A stretch of 64,000 nucleotides of DNA from Scytonema sp. UIC 10036 (GCF_009725235.1 NZ_WJFC01000017.1:1-64000); one strand, 5' to 3'. Positions 37,039 to 47,200 are shown, numbered from the stretch's first letter. Program-made: numbers and translations. The notes: a model not told the origin generated them from the letters alone.

Positions 37039-38550
37039 ATGCTCTGCGACTACCTGCAACTCATTCTGACTGCCCGCGTGTACGATGTTGCCCAAGAAAC
37101 GCCACTGGAGTATGCTCCCAATCTATCCGCAAGATTAAACAACAAAGTTTTACTGAAGCGGGAAGATATGCAGTCAGTCTTTTCCTTCAAGTTGCGAGGT
37201 GCATATAACAAGATGGCAAATTTGCCACCGGATATGCTAGCACAAGGTGTCATTGCTGCATCCGCCGGAAATCATGCCCAAGGTGTTGCCCTTGGTGCGC
37301 GGAGGCTGGGTACACAGGCTATTATCGTTATGCCAGTCACCACACCCCAGGTGAAAGTAGATGCAGTCAAAGCCCGTGGGGGAGAAGTGGTGTTGCATGG
37401 AGACACCTATGATGATGCTTATGCTTTTGCCCGTCAATTAGAGACGGAAAAAGGGCTGACTTTTATTCACCCTTTTGACGATCCCTATGTGATAGCAGGA
37501 CAGGGTACTATTGGAATGGAAATTTTACGGCAATGCCAGCAACCCATCCATGCTATTTTTGTGGCAATTGGCGGGGGTGGATTAATTTCTGGGATTGCAG
37601 CATACGTAAAACGGATACGTCCGGAAATTAAAATTATTGGTGTTGAACCAATTGATGCCGATGCCATGCATCAATCTCTGAAAGCCGGACATCGGGTGCG
37701 CTTACCTCAAGTGGGTTTGTTTGCAGACGGTGTTGCAGTGCGACAAGTGGGTGAAGAAACTTTTAGTCTGTGTCAGCAGTATGTAGATGACATTATTTTG
37801 GTTGATACAGACGATACTTGTGCCGCAATTAAAGATGTGTTTGAGGATACACGATCTATTCTAGAACCAGCAGGTGCGTTAGCGATCGCAGGTGCTAAAG
37901 CCTACGTAGAACGGGAACAAATCCAGGGACAAACATTAATTCCTGTTGCTTGCGGTGCTAACATGAACTTCGATCGTCTCCGCTTTGTCGCAGAACGGGC
38001 AGAGTTAGGTGAACGCCGTGAAGCTATTTTTGCCGTTACAATTCCTGAAGAACGAGGCAGCCTCCGCAAGTTTTGTGAATGTATTGGAAGACGCAATCTG
38101 ACAGAATTTAATTATCGCATTGCGGATGACGAAGAAGCACATATTTTTGTAGGCGTACAAATTGAAAACCGTGCCGATGCAGCAAAGATGCTTGCAACTT
38201 TTAACAGTTGTGGGTTTAAAACCTTTGACTTAACCGATGACGAACTCACTAAATTGCACTTGCGGCATATGGTAGGTGGGAGATCTCCCCTCGCTCAGAA
38301 TGAATTACTCTACCGTTTTGAGTTTCCCGAACGTCCCGGTGCATTGATGAAATTTGTCAGTTCTATGAGTCCCGACTGGAATATCAGCTTGTTTCATTAC
38401 CGCAATAACGGGGCAGATTACGGGCGAATTGTTGTCGGAATGCAAGTGCCTCCTCATGAAATGGAAGAGTGGCAAGCGTTTCTTGATACTCTCGGCTATC
38501 GTTATTGGGATGAAAGCCAGAATCCTGCTTATAAACTGTTTTTGGGGTAG
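37039..38550 (+). CDS. ilvA: Threonine ammonia-lyase, biosynthetic
   Basis: 503 residues, the length of full biosynthetic IlvA. It converts L-threonine to 2-oxobutanoate and ammonia, the first step of isoleucine synthesis. The PLP lysine is Lys51 in FKLRGAYNKM; the phosphate-binding loop GGGGLISG and SAGNHAQG are present. Two ACT-like regulatory domains follow at ~325-395 and ~415-500 (IPEERGSLRKFC, FPERPGALMKFV), so isoleucine feedback is expected. Cytoplasmic tetramer. This is the clearest core-metabolism gene in the window and stands alone. Confidence 0.97.
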   Translation: MLCDYLQLILTARVYDVAQETPLEYAPNLSARLNNKVLLKREDMQSVFSFKLRGAYNKMANLPPDMLAQGVIAASAGNHAQGVALGARRLGTQAIIVMPVTTPQVKVDAVKARGGEVVLHGDTYDDAYAFARQLETEKGLTFIHPFDDPYVIAGQGTIGMEILRQCQQPIHAIFVAIGGGGLISGIAAYVKRIRPEIKIIGVEPIDADAMHQSLKAGHRVRLPQVGLFADGVAVRQVGEETFSLCQQYVDDIILVDTDDTCAAIKDVFEDTRSILEPAGALAIAGAKAYVEREQIQGQTLIPVACGANMNFDRLRFVAERAELGERREAIFAVTIPEERGSLRKFCECIGRRNLTEFNYRIADDEEAHIFVGVQIENRADAAKMLATFNSCGFKTFDLTDDELTKLHLRHMVGGRSPLAQNELLYRFEFPERPGALMKFVSSMSPDWNISLFHYRNNGADYGRIVVGMQVPPHEMEEWQAFLDTLGYRYWDESQNPAYKLFLG

Positions 38551-38643
38551 GGTTAGTTTCTTGGTTGATGGCGATCGTGACTTCTCATATCAATTTTTGT
38601 AGCAGAATGCACTAAATCGCTCGAATTTAAAAAAGCTACCTGG

Positions 38644-39105
38644 TTGGCAAAAACTCCAAATGAAGCTTACAGTCAAGCTTGCCAGTTTGTAGATGAGTTT
38701 GAAACAAGTCAAGACCAATTAAGACGCTTCATGGAAAATTATCAGGTTCTAAAACCTTTATATTTAATGATTATGTACCTTTCTAGTTGGGATAAATATA
38801 ATTCTTACCTTGAAAATCTTAAGAATAAACGATGTCCGGAGAATTTTTTGGGAATTGAATTTTGGAATGGATTTGATTTTGAGATAGTTAATCGTTTAGA
38901 GGCAGAAGGATTGTTAGAAATCTCGACAACCAAAAAAACGTTGAGAATGAATTTTGAAGGTATGAGACAAGCGAGAAATTTTCTAATGCAGATTAATCTT
39001 GATGGAGTAGAAACGCTACTAGAACAGCGAGAATATCATGAAGAATATATTAACTGCGAAAGACTATTAGATATTACGAGCAAGCACCAAGAAGAGGAAG
39101 AGTAA
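38644..39105 (+). CDS. Hypothetical, DUF6429-like
   Basis: About 153 residues from a TTG at 38644; the frame is open back to 38581 without an ATG, so the true start is uncertain and the 5' end may be damaged. The block LYLMIMYLSSW ... WNGFDFEIVNRLEAEGLLE ... LRMNFEGMRQA resembles DUF6429-type small helical proteins of mobile-element regions. It ends 3 bp before the convergent nuclease gene. Confidence 0.5.
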   Translation: MAKTPNEAYSQACQFVDEFETSQDQLRRFMENYQVLKPLYLMIMYLSSWDKYNSYLENLKNKRCPENFLGIEFWNGFDFEIVNRLEAEGLLEISTTKKTLRMNFEGMRQARNFLMQINLDGVETLLEQREYHEEYINCERLLDITSKHQEEEE

Positions 39106-39108
39106 ATA

Positions 39109-39576
39109 TTATCTAAACTGCCGCCAATCAATCCGATCCAGAAGTGAGAGTTTTGGCAGTTCCTTTACAGATAAATAGTATGTATCAGTCTTTGCTAGTA
39201 CATCAACTAAAGTTAAGAGATGAATGCTAACTTGTTCAAGATACGGATGTTTAAACAAACGTTGTCTAAATGTTTCTTTGTATCCTATACCTGCCAGCAT
39301 AACGCTACACACTGCACGGTGGTACATTATGTCAGCATACAAAAGCTTTGCGTGCTCAACATCAAGTTCCAATTGACTAAGCTTGCTTTGAAAATGGATT
39401 AAACCTCCATCCTCTCGATAAAGTACCCCATCGATACCGCCATCCGAACCAAGAGGACCGGGCTGAAAACCTAAAACCTCTGCAAAAGCGCGGCCAAGTT
39501 CCTGTTTACGTTGCGGGCTTGTATTTACAATTCCTAAAGCAAGGTTATACGCAATATATTGCTCCATATAATGCAA
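39109..39576 (-). CDS. Mrr-like restriction endonuclease fold protein
   Basis: 155 residues from TTG 39576, or 152 from ATG 39567. GSDGGIDGV (Asp49) ... IHFQSKLS (Gln63, Lys65) is the D-(x)n-QxK catalytic arrangement of Mrr-type PD-(D/E)xK nucleases. It is shorter than Mrr (no N-terminal winged helix) and its start abuts the stop of the upstream gene, so it is translationally coupled to that protein, which may supply target recognition or control. A defence or genome-maintenance role is inferred. Confidence 0.65.
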   Translation of the reverse strand: MHYMEQYIAYNLALGIVNTSPQRKQELGRAFAEVLGFQPGPLGSDGGIDGVLYREDGGLIHFQSKLSQLELDVEHAKLLYADIMYHRAVCSVMLAGIGYKETFRQRLFKHPYLEQVSIHLLTLVDVLAKTDTYYLSVKELPKLSLLDRIDWRQFR

Positions 39577-40074
39577 TTAATCCCAAATGGCAGATGCAGT
39601 GTTCAGCTTGACTAGACGAGAGTAAAGCAAATCAATTCCGGCATTTAGATAAATAAACTGTGCATCTTGGATACGAGAATCAAAAAGGATGTCAAGAGTA
39701 GATTCGTCAATCTCGAATAATACATTCTCTTCATCGTTTACTATGGCTTCAATTTTTGTTCTCAGGAAATGAACTGATACTTGGTTCCGTTTTGCCTCGT
39801 GATACGCATAAGCAAATGCCATGTTCAGTAAAATCTTTTGTTCTGCACGCAATCGATCTTGTAATTCATGGAGCTTTATCTTGCCCTCTCGTCCAATACG
39901 TACCGATATCGGTCTCATAGTTCCTTCACGAAGTGATTCACGAGCAGCGGACTTTACCATTTCTCCAATATACTCTTCTTGCCTCTGTAGTAATTCCTCT
40001 TTGCTTCGTGCAAGGCTTGGATCTCTTTGTTTTCGAGGCGGTAGGCTCGAAGGTTGCTGCTGAATTTGCGCCAT
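39577..40074 (-). CDS. Unknown partner of the Mrr-like nuclease
   Basis: 165 residues. The N-terminal 45 residues are basic and disordered-looking (SSLPPRKQRDPSLARSKEE); the rest is helical (RDRLRAEQKILLNMAFAYAYHEAKR) with an acidic C-terminus. No family recognised. It is the first gene of a two-gene operon with the nuclease; a 20-bp tandem repeat stands 17 bp upstream of its start. It could be an antitoxin-like controller or recognition subunit (inference). Confidence 0.65.
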   Translation of the reverse strand: MAQIQQQPSSLPPRKQRDPSLARSKEELLQRQEEYIGEMVKSAARESLREGTMRPISVRIGREGKIKLHELQDRLRAEQKILLNMAFAYAYHEAKRNQVSVHFLRTKIEAIVNDEENVLFEIDESTLDILFDSRIQDAQFIYLNAGIDLLYSRLVKLNTASAIWD

Positions 40075-40090
40075 TTTTGTTACTGTACAT

Positions 40091-40170
40091 GGGTAATGTA
40101 ATTCTTAAGTAGGTAATGTAGTTCTTAAGTAGGTAATGTGGATCTATTGTAGGTAATGTAGTTCTTAAGT
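40091..40170. repeat. Four 20-bp direct repeats upstream of the nuclease operon
   Basis: AGGTAATGTAGTTCTTAAGT at 40111-40130 and 40151-40170, with variants at 40091-40110 and (more diverged) 40131-40150. The spacing is exactly 20 bp. Lying just upstream of the two-gene nuclease operon, they look like an iterated operator for autoregulation; a tandem duplication without function is the alternative. Confidence 0.8.
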
Positions 40171-40337
40171 AACTGTCATAAGCTCTGAAAACCGTTAAGG
40201 CATGGGAGTATTATAATCTCGGAGTGTAGCTTCATTACACAAGCGTGTTATTACCAATTCCTATAATGTTTGATAAATTTCAACAAAAGATAGTCATTTT
40301 TGACGATTATATTCGTTACAAACAGGATAGTAGGCTG

Positions 40338-40964
40338 TCAAGATTGAATTGATGGGTAAAGACGCTGGAGCTTGATCCGTGCATCAGCAGTTGTAAATTG
40401 CCAATTAATAATACGAGAATCAAGATTTCGTTTTTGTTCCCAAGCGTAGATCTCTCGTTGCAAAGAATCTTTATCAGGAATGCGACGGTCGAGGCATTGA
40501 TTCGCTAAAACGCTGAATTCAATCTCTGCCATATTCAACCAACTACCATGTTTTGGAGTATAATGAAAATCTAGTTTGTCAAGTATACGTTTCGCCTCGG
40601 CAGGTTCAAAAGCCTGGTAAAGAGACGAAGGAACATGAGTATTAAGTTGGTCGTGAACAACTGTAATGAGTGCAGCATCAGGATAACGCACATCTACTAG
40701 ATATTTCATTTGTTGAGCATAATCAAGTTTGGTACGTCGGTCAGTTACCTCTACATGTCGCCATCCAACTAAAGGTTCAGAAAACATAAAAATATTACAA
40801 ACTCCGTTCCTTTCATACTGATAGTCATAGCGTTGATTTTGCCCAGGCTCCATTGGTAGCGGTTCAAGAGTTTCTTGTACCAACTGTTTACTACTTTCAT
40901 CAAAACAAACGACTGGGCGCAAAGGGTCATAGGGACGAGTATACACGTCTAAGACATCTTCCAT
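40338..40964 (-). CDS. IS630 transposase, catalytic part (second frame)
   Basis: The DDE nuclease domain: Asp in CFDESS, Asp in VVHDQLNTH and Glu in LNMAEIE. It overlaps the first frame by 16 bp, and in the upstream part of this frame, before any ATG, coding sequence continues (KPWLKESWVIPPEANPEF), so the natural product is a fusion made by frameshifting, not an independent protein starting at MEDVL. Confidence 0.9.
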   Translation of the reverse strand: MEDVLDVYTRPYDPLRPVVCFDESSKQLVQETLEPLPMEPGQNQRYDYQYERNGVCNIFMFSEPLVGWRHVEVTDRRTKLDYAQQMKYLVDVRYPDAALITVVHDQLNTHVPSSLYQAFEPAEAKRILDKLDFHYTPKHGSWLNMAEIEFSVLANQCLDRRIPDKDSLQREIYAWEQKRNLDSRIINWQFTTADARIKLQRLYPSIQS

Positions 40965-41476
40965 GTGGTAGACAAATTCTGGATTGGCTTCTGGTGGAAT
41001 AACCCATGATTCCTTGAGCCAAGGTTTAAGTTCGTTTTTTTTAATGTCTGTCTCACAGTTTCGTGGGAGATACTTTCAACTATTTCTAGTTCGACTAAGC
41101 GCTGGGCTAAAAGACGCAATGTCCAACGAGTTCGTCCGGATGGCGCTTGGCTGCAAGCAATAGCAATTAAATGTGCTTCTTGTTCACCATCAAGTTTGTG
41201 ATTCTTACTTTTAATTTGCGATGTTTGTCGGCTCAGGGCTGCTTCTACTCCAAGTTCAACAAATAATCGACGTACACGTTCAATTGTCGGTATACTGATA
41301 TCTAATGCAATACTTATTGCTTCATCTGTCCAACCTCCCAACTCACTACTGGTATCAGCCTTTAACAGGATTCGTGCATGATTGACTTTGTAGGCTGGCG
41401 ATTTACCCTTCTTTGTCAACTGTTCTAGAATTTGCCTTTCTTCTGGTGTCAGCTTCACAATATACTTCTTACTCAT
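40949..41476 (-). CDS. IS630 transposase, DNA-binding part (first frame)
   Basis: The N-terminal HTH region (TDEAISIALDISIPTIERVRRLF) and a second HTH (TRWTLRLLAQRLVELEIVESISHETV). After QTLKK the frame runs through A8 (complement of 41035-41042), beyond which homology continues in the other frame, while this frame drifts into an unrelated tail. Eight A residues are a classical slippage site. Confidence 0.9.
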   Translation of the reverse strand: MSKKYIVKLTPEERQILEQLTKKGKSPAYKVNHARILLKADTSSELGGWTDEAISIALDISIPTIERVRRLFVELGVEAALSRQTSQIKSKNHKLDGEQEAHLIAIACSQAPSGRTRWTLRLLAQRLVELEIVESISHETVRQTLKKTNLNLGSRNHGLFHQKPIQNLSTTWKMS

Positions 41477-41570
41477 TGGATTACTTGCGGATATAACCGC
41501 GAGCGCTTAGGCTTAGTTTTTATTTAGTTTATCCCTTTTCGTTACCCATCAAACTAACTTTGACAGCCTA

Positions 41571-42066
41571 ATAGTCTAGTTAGCAAATGTTATGAATTTT
41601 AGCTTCGGAGAATAAATTTTTCTTGAGTTTATTAGTGGTGACTATTAGAATCTGATGATTTTATTGTAAATTAGAAATTAACAAGCATTGCTCAAAGTAG
41701 AAAAATTAGCCCACATTTCTTACAAGTTAAGCGACTGGATTCACCGGAATCTTTACTGAGAATAGATTTTGAGCATTTTTGGTGAGTCAGATTTTGGTGA
41801 GCGTGTGAAACGCAGAAATCTAAGTTTTACAAAGCGTTGAGAAACGTTGTGATAAATCCGGGTTAGCTTTTAGGTGTTGAATTCCGAAAAAAATGTGAGG
41901 GATGTCAGTTTTTGTTTTTCCAGAATACATGAGTGTGATTTGGAAAAAGACCGGAAAATCCCGTTTGATAAAAAGAGCTTCTAGGTGCTCAAATTAAATA
42001 TTTAATAGTTCAGCTATTTCTGTCAAATGACAATTTCAGAAAGAGTTCTGTAGAGAGGCGAATACA
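41571..42066. other. Intergenic region, no gene seen
   Basis: About 500 bp between IS630 and tnsA. Two TTTTGGTGAG direct repeats occur near 41775-41801. Transposon ends with TnsB sites would be expected next to tnsA, but none could be identified with confidence. Confidence 0.4.
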
Positions 42067-42876
42067 ATGGCTGACAGTACTCACTCGACAACTTCTTCAG
42101 TTATCGAAAAACGTCTAAAACAAGGTAGAGGTCAAGGACGTGGGGCCGACTATAAACCGTGGCTGACGATTCAAGATGTCAGTTCGATTGGTTTAAGCAA
42201 AAGGATTTTGGGAATCACAACGCGGAGAAGACATGAGTTTTTCAGTCAAATCGAAAGCAATTATTTTTATATCTTAGATTGGGCAAAAAATGTCACGGAT
42301 ATAAGAGAACAATACCCAATGCTGCCATTATCAGAAACTTTAGAAATTGCGGCAAATATTGGTGTGGCTCACCCAATCTTACCAAAAACTAAAGAACCGA
42401 TTGTGATGACTACGGACTTTTACATAGAAGTTCAACAAAATCTGGGTGTTTGCTATCAAGCTCGCACAGTTAAACCGGAAAATCAACTGGATGATAAACG
42501 AACCATAGAGAAGTTAGAGATCGAACGTCAATATTGGGAGCGAAGAAATATTAGCTGGGGGATTGTAACTGAACATGATATTCCTCTAGAAGTAGTGAAA
42601 AATCTTAAATGGATACGTGTTGGCGTTGATTGGGATGCACTCGGATTGTCAAAAGACTCAGTCAAACAAGCCAAAAAACTTTTAAGTCAATATTTGACTC
42701 AAAGTCAGGACACATTAACTGACATTTGTTCGAGGTGTGATGTCGAACATGGTTTGAAAACAGGTGGCAGCTTAGCAATTGTTAGAAATATGTTGCAAAC
42801 ACGAGAATTAATAGTTGATTTACATCAACCAATTCACTCTAGAAAAAAACTTGTAATTATTAAAACTCAATTTTAA
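42067..42876 (+). CDS. tnsA: TnsA endonuclease of a Tn7-like element
   Basis: 269 residues. The N-terminal GRGADYKPWLTIQD, EFFSQIESNYFYILDW, DIREQYPMLP and VMTTDFYIE, CYQARTVKP blocks are those of the TnsA nuclease domain; the Glu, Asp and Lys of the active site all appear present (in QIESNY, TTDF and TVKP). The C-terminal winged-helix TnsC-binding half follows. TnsA cuts the 5' ends of Tn7-like transposons. No tnsB or tnsC is beside it: the next genes are psb34 and an RRM protein, so it is an orphan of a lost element or domesticated. Confidence 0.85.
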   Translation: MADSTHSTTSSVIEKRLKQGRGQGRGADYKPWLTIQDVSSIGLSKRILGITTRRRHEFFSQIESNYFYILDWAKNVTDIREQYPMLPLSETLEIAANIGVAHPILPKTKEPIVMTTDFYIEVQQNLGVCYQARTVKPENQLDDKRTIEKLEIERQYWERRNISWGIVTEHDIPLEVVKNLKWIRVGVDWDALGLSKDSVKQAKKLLSQYLTQSQDTLTDICSRCDVEHGLKTGGSLAIVRNMLQTRELIVDLHQPIHSRKKLVIIKTQF

Positions 42877-43272
42877 CGACCATGGGTTGCTTAATCTAAC
42901 TAGACTGACCGAGCGCAACTGAGGTGATTTGTATGCTATCAGTTAACCAAATAATTTGTTGGCACAGTGATAATAAACTAGATAGAGTTATTTATACAGG
43001 ACTTACGCAACTAGCATAAAGTGAGGGCGAGCAGGCAGAGCAAATACCTCTCTCACATGACTTGCATGCGGGTAGTATAGGGGATTTGCGCTTCAAGGTC
43101 TGCTGACAGACAGGCGATTTGGTTATGATTTCCCATTGCCGCCCTTGAGTTAGGAAGCAATCATTAATTTACGAGAATGCCCGGTCTAGTAACTGAGCTT
43201 TTTTTTTTATTATTCGTGGGTTTCAGCATTGTTATATTTATTTACATAAGTTAATAAATAAGGAAACGAGCT

Positions 43273-43443
43273 ATGTACACCACTGTTAACGAAGATGGCG
43301 TTCTCAACAACTATCCAACCGAGCCAAAAATGCACTTTGCTGAATACCCTGCAATTTGGGAACAGCGTCAATATGTTATCCAAGGCGTGTTTGCTACATT
43401 ACTTGTTGTTACTCTCGTTCTGGTTGCTTTTAGTGCTAGTTAA
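43273..43443 (+). CDS. psb34: Photosystem II assembly protein Psb34
   Basis: 56 residues, MYTTVNEDGVLNNYPTEPKM followed by AEYP, and one C-terminal membrane helix (GVFATLLVVTLVLVAFSAS). This matches the Hlip-related Psb34 (ssl1498) family, which binds CP47-containing photosystem II assembly intermediates. GGAAACGAG precedes the ATG. A TTTACATAAGTTAATAAA stretch 15-32 bp upstream of the ATG loosely resembles the high-light HLR1 box of RpaB. A terminator hairpin follows. It is a core photosynthesis gene between a Tn7-type remnant and an RRM gene. Confidence 0.88.
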   Translation: MYTTVNEDGVLNNYPTEPKMHFAEYPAIWEQRQYVIQGVFATLLVVTLVLVAFSAS

Positions 43444-43480
43444 GAAGAGTGATTTCGCTATTAAAAACTCTCATCTTTTC

Positions 43481-43507
43481 TCCCCGGCTTGATGGCTGGG
43501 GCTTTTG
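43481..43507 (+). terminator. Intrinsic terminator after psb34
   Basis: CCCCGGC, loop TTGAT, GGCTGGGG followed by CTTTT: a seven-pair stem with one G-T pair, 38 bp after the psb34 stop. Confidence 0.65.
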
Positions 43508-43722
43508 CATTGAAGGAGCGTTATCTAAAAGTAACTGCGATCGCTCTTGAAAGGCAGTTACGTAAGTCCAGTCAATAATTAAACAACCGTTAACCACGTA
43601 AATTCTAATTTTGTGTTACGCTAAATTTTTAGGATTAAATTCGGTACGCAGTTTGTTTTTATCTACTGACAAGTGTTTCTCCGAATCTAACTCTCTACAC
43701 CGTATGATTCTGGAGATGTTTT

Positions 43723-44034
43723 ATGTCAATTTATGTTGGTAATCTATCCTATGAGGTTGGAGAAAATGACCTCAAGCAAGTTTTTGCCGAGTATGGAACT
43801 GTTAAAAACGTCCAAGTCCCTACAGATAGAGAAACGGGTCGTCCGCGAGGTTTCGCGTTTGTAGAAATGTCATCAGATGCAGAAGAAACAGCAGCAATTG
43901 AGGGTCTTGACGGTGCTGAATGGATGGGTCGCGACCTCAAGGTGAATAAGGCTAAGCCCAAGGAAGATAGAGGTTCTTCGTTTGGTGGTGGTAGACGGGG
44001 AAATGGTGGTAGCGGATATTCCAAACGTTACTAA
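43723..44034 (+). CDS. rbp: RRM RNA-binding protein
   Basis: 103 residues: one RNA recognition motif with RNP2 IYVGNL (3-8) and RNP1 RGFAFVEM (42-49), then a short Gly-rich tail (FGGGRRGNGGSG). Cyanobacterial Rbp proteins of this type bind mRNA, are often induced by cold, and help localise photosystem mRNAs. GGAGATGTTTT stands before the ATG, and the 5' region is AT-rich as in cold-regulated copies. Confidence 0.95.
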   Translation: MSIYVGNLSYEVGENDLKQVFAEYGTVKNVQVPTDRETGRPRGFAFVEMSSDAEETAAIEGLDGAEWMGRDLKVNKAKPKEDRGSSFGGGRRGNGGSGYSKRY

Positions 44035-44206
44035 GCTTTGAAATCAATAAGGTATTGTATACTAAAGGAAATATTTTAGCGCGGCTGTAGAGTTCGGAAC
44101 TCAAATTTTTGGAGTGGTTGCTTAAAGCGAGTTTTAGTCAAGTCAATGGCTTGTCAGAGCGCAGTTAAAGCAACACAACCCATGGTACTAATCGGGAGAG
44201 AGTTCA

Positions 44207-47200
44207 ATGATTGCTCTAGCTGGGATCGCCATCCAAAGCAAAATCTATTCAAGTTCAGCATCTGTTGTGTACCGGGGTATCAGGGTGCAGGATGGTCGGG
44301 CAATCATCGTCAAACTACTTAAGCAAGATTATCCCTCTCCTGAAGAACTCATTCGCTATAGGCAGGAATATGAAATTACCCGTTCCCTCAAAGAGGAAGG
44401 AGTCATCAAAGCATATAGTCAGCAAGACTATCAGCGCACGCTCGTTATTCTCTTGGAAGATTTCGGTGGAGAATCTATCGAAAGATGGATGCGGCAGCAA
44501 CCAAACTATTGTCCTATACCTTTATCCAATTTCTTACGATTAGCAATCGATATCACAGATATTTTGGGCAGAATTCATGCTGGTGGAGTCATTCACAAAG
44601 ATATCAATCCTGGCAACATCGTCCTGAATCCGAATACTGGCGTTGTCAAAATTATTGACTTTGGTATTGCCACCCGCTTTAACCGCACCAATCCGACGTT
44701 CAAAAGTCCCCATGTGTTAGAAGGCACGCTTGCCTATTTGTCGCCAGAGCAAACCGGGCGGATGAACCGGATGCTCGACTATCGCACCGATTTCTACTCG
44801 CTGGGCGTAACGTTCTACGAACTGTTAACTGGACAGCTACCGTTCCCCACTCAAGACATCCTGGAGCTAGTTCATTGCCATATTGCCAAACCGCCGATTC
44901 CTCCGCATGAATTGAACGCCACGATTCCCAAACCCATTTCAGGCATAATTTTGAAGTTAATGGCGAAAAATGCGGAGGATCGCTATCAAAGTGCCTGGGG
45001 CATCAAAGCGGATCTAGAACGCTTTGCTCAACAACTGGCAGAAATCGGTCAGATCAATGCCATGTCGTTGGGACTGCAAGATGTTTCAGAACAGTTTTGC
45101 ATTCCTCAAAAACTGTATGGACGAGAAGCGGAGACTAAAGCATTATTGGCGGCGTTTGACAGAGTGGTTAGAAAAGAGACGTTTGGCGAAATTTGTCAAC
45201 TAGAGTCAGGCATAGAAAATGCTCAATTCAATGTCCAACTCATGCTCGTTGCTGGTTACGCTGGCGTTGGCAAAACAGCATTGGTGCAAGAACTCTATAA
45301 ACCCATCACAGCAAAGCACGGCTATTTCATATCGGGTAAATTTGACCAATTCAGGCGCAATATTCCCTACAGCGCCATTGTGGATGCCTTGCAAAAGTTG
45401 GTGCAGCAACTTCTGGGGGAACCGGATGAGCAAGTGCAACAGTGGCAAGAGCGTCTGCTCTCAGCTTTAGGAAGCAATGGGCAAATCATTATTGATGTCA
45501 TTCCTGAAGTTGAATTAATTATTGGCAAACAGCCACCCGTACCCGAAGTTGGAGCAACTGAAGCTCAAAATCGCTTTAATCGAATCTTTCAAAATTTTGT
45601 GCGGGTGTTTTGTTCAAAAGAACATCCCCTGGTCATCTTCTTAGACGATTTACAATGGTTCGACTCCGCGACGCTGAAGTTAATCGAGTTAATATTACTC
45701 GACGAGCAGACACAATATCTATTTTTGATTGGAGCCTATCGAGACTCGGAAGTGGCTCCAACGCATCCATTGGTATTAACGCTCTTAGAACTGCAAAAAC
45801 AAGGGGCAGTGCTTCAGGAGATAATCCTGAAACCCTTAGCGTTGGAATCGTTGAATCAATTGATTGCCGAGACGCTAGATTGCAATACTGACACCGTTCG
45901 TTCCCTAGCCCAATTAGTGTTACGTAAAACCGAGGGCAACCCTTTCTTTGCCGGTGAATTTTTGCGAATGCTGTATAGCGAAAATCTGTTGAAATTTGAT
46001 GCACAACAGTTGAACTGGCAGTGGGATATTACTCAGATTCAAGCCCGAAATATAACCGATAATGTGGTAGAGTTGCTGTTGCTCCAGTTGAAGAAACTGC
46101 CGGAACAAACACGGCAAATTCTCCGCTTAGCCGCTTGTGTTGGATCTGAATTTGATTTAGAAACGTTAGCGATCGCTTGTGAAAAATCGCCGAAAGTAAT
46201 TTCTCTAGATTTACTAGCTGCAATACAAGCTGGATTAATTCAACCTCTATCTGAATTAGACGAAAACTTGTTAGTTCAAGACTACAAGTTTCTGCACGAT
46301 CGGGTACAGCAAGCTGCTTATGCTTTGATTGATGAGTCGCACAAACAAGCTGTTCATCTCCAAATCGGTCGCAATTTACTCGAAAAAACTTCACCAGAGC
46401 AACGATCCGATCGGTTGTTTGAAATCATCGATCATCTCAATCAAGGACTTGAGCTAGTCACTGCTCGATCGGAACGAACTGAAATTGCCAGATTGAATTT
46501 AATGGCAGGTCAGAAAGCAAAGGCAGCAACGGCTTATGAACCAGCTTTTAAGTATTTCACTACAGGGTTTAAACTCCTCAATTCAGAGAGTTGGCAGAGT
46601 GAGTATGACCTGACCTTAGCGCTGTATTCACAAGCAGCAGAAGCGGCGTATCTCCAGGGTCGCTTTGATGAGATGGAACAGTTGGTAGAAGTGGTACTCG
46701 ATCGCGCTAAGACAGTGGTTGACAAAGTGCAGGTTTACGATAGCAGAATTCAAAGATATTTGTCACAGGGCAACCTGAAAGAAGCACTTAAAATTGGATT
46801 GGAAGTGTTAAAGCTCCTGGAAGTAAACTTACTAGAAACTCCAAGTCAGTTAGATGTTCAAAAAGAATTGGAGTCAACGGCTGCACTATTAACTGGAAGA
46901 GAAATCGAAGACTTAATTAATTTACCAAAGATGACCGCACCAGAACCGCGCTCAGCAATGTATATCCTGGCGAATATCATGGGTGCTGCATATACGGTGT
47001 CATCAGAACTGATGATGCTGATTGCTTGCAAAATGGTGAATTTATCAATCAACTACGGCAATGCTACTTGGTCACCACCGAGTTATGCTGCCTACGGATT
47101 TGTTTTATGTGGAGTTGTTCAAGACATTGAACTCGGCTATAAATTTGGTCAATTGGCTCTAAGCTTGGTAGAACGATTGGATACCAAAAAAGGCAAGGCT

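Larger units (their letters stand above)
40331..41570 (-). mobile_element. IS630-family insertion sequence, complete
   Basis: Ends are inverted repeats: TAGGCTGTCAA ... TTGATGGGTAA on the left (from 40331) and its reverse complement on the right (to 41570). TA stands at both edges, the target duplication of the IS630/Tc1 group. The element proper is ~1236 bp and encodes a two-frame transposase on the minus strand. Both ends and all catalytic residues are present. Confidence 0.92.

Noticed and set aside
41775..41801. TTTTGGTGAG pair as a Tn7-like end beside tnsA
   Set aside because: Only two short copies and no TGT terminus; too weak to call a transposon end.
43241..43258. HLR1-type RpaB box upstream of psb34
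   Set aside because: The first half fits but the second half has two mismatches and the spacing is off; mentioned only as loose similarity.
45633..46394. Overlapping minus-strand frames of 65-123 codons in the giant kinase
   Set aside because: Fully inside the AAA region of the kinase gene on the other strand; no ribosome site or family match.
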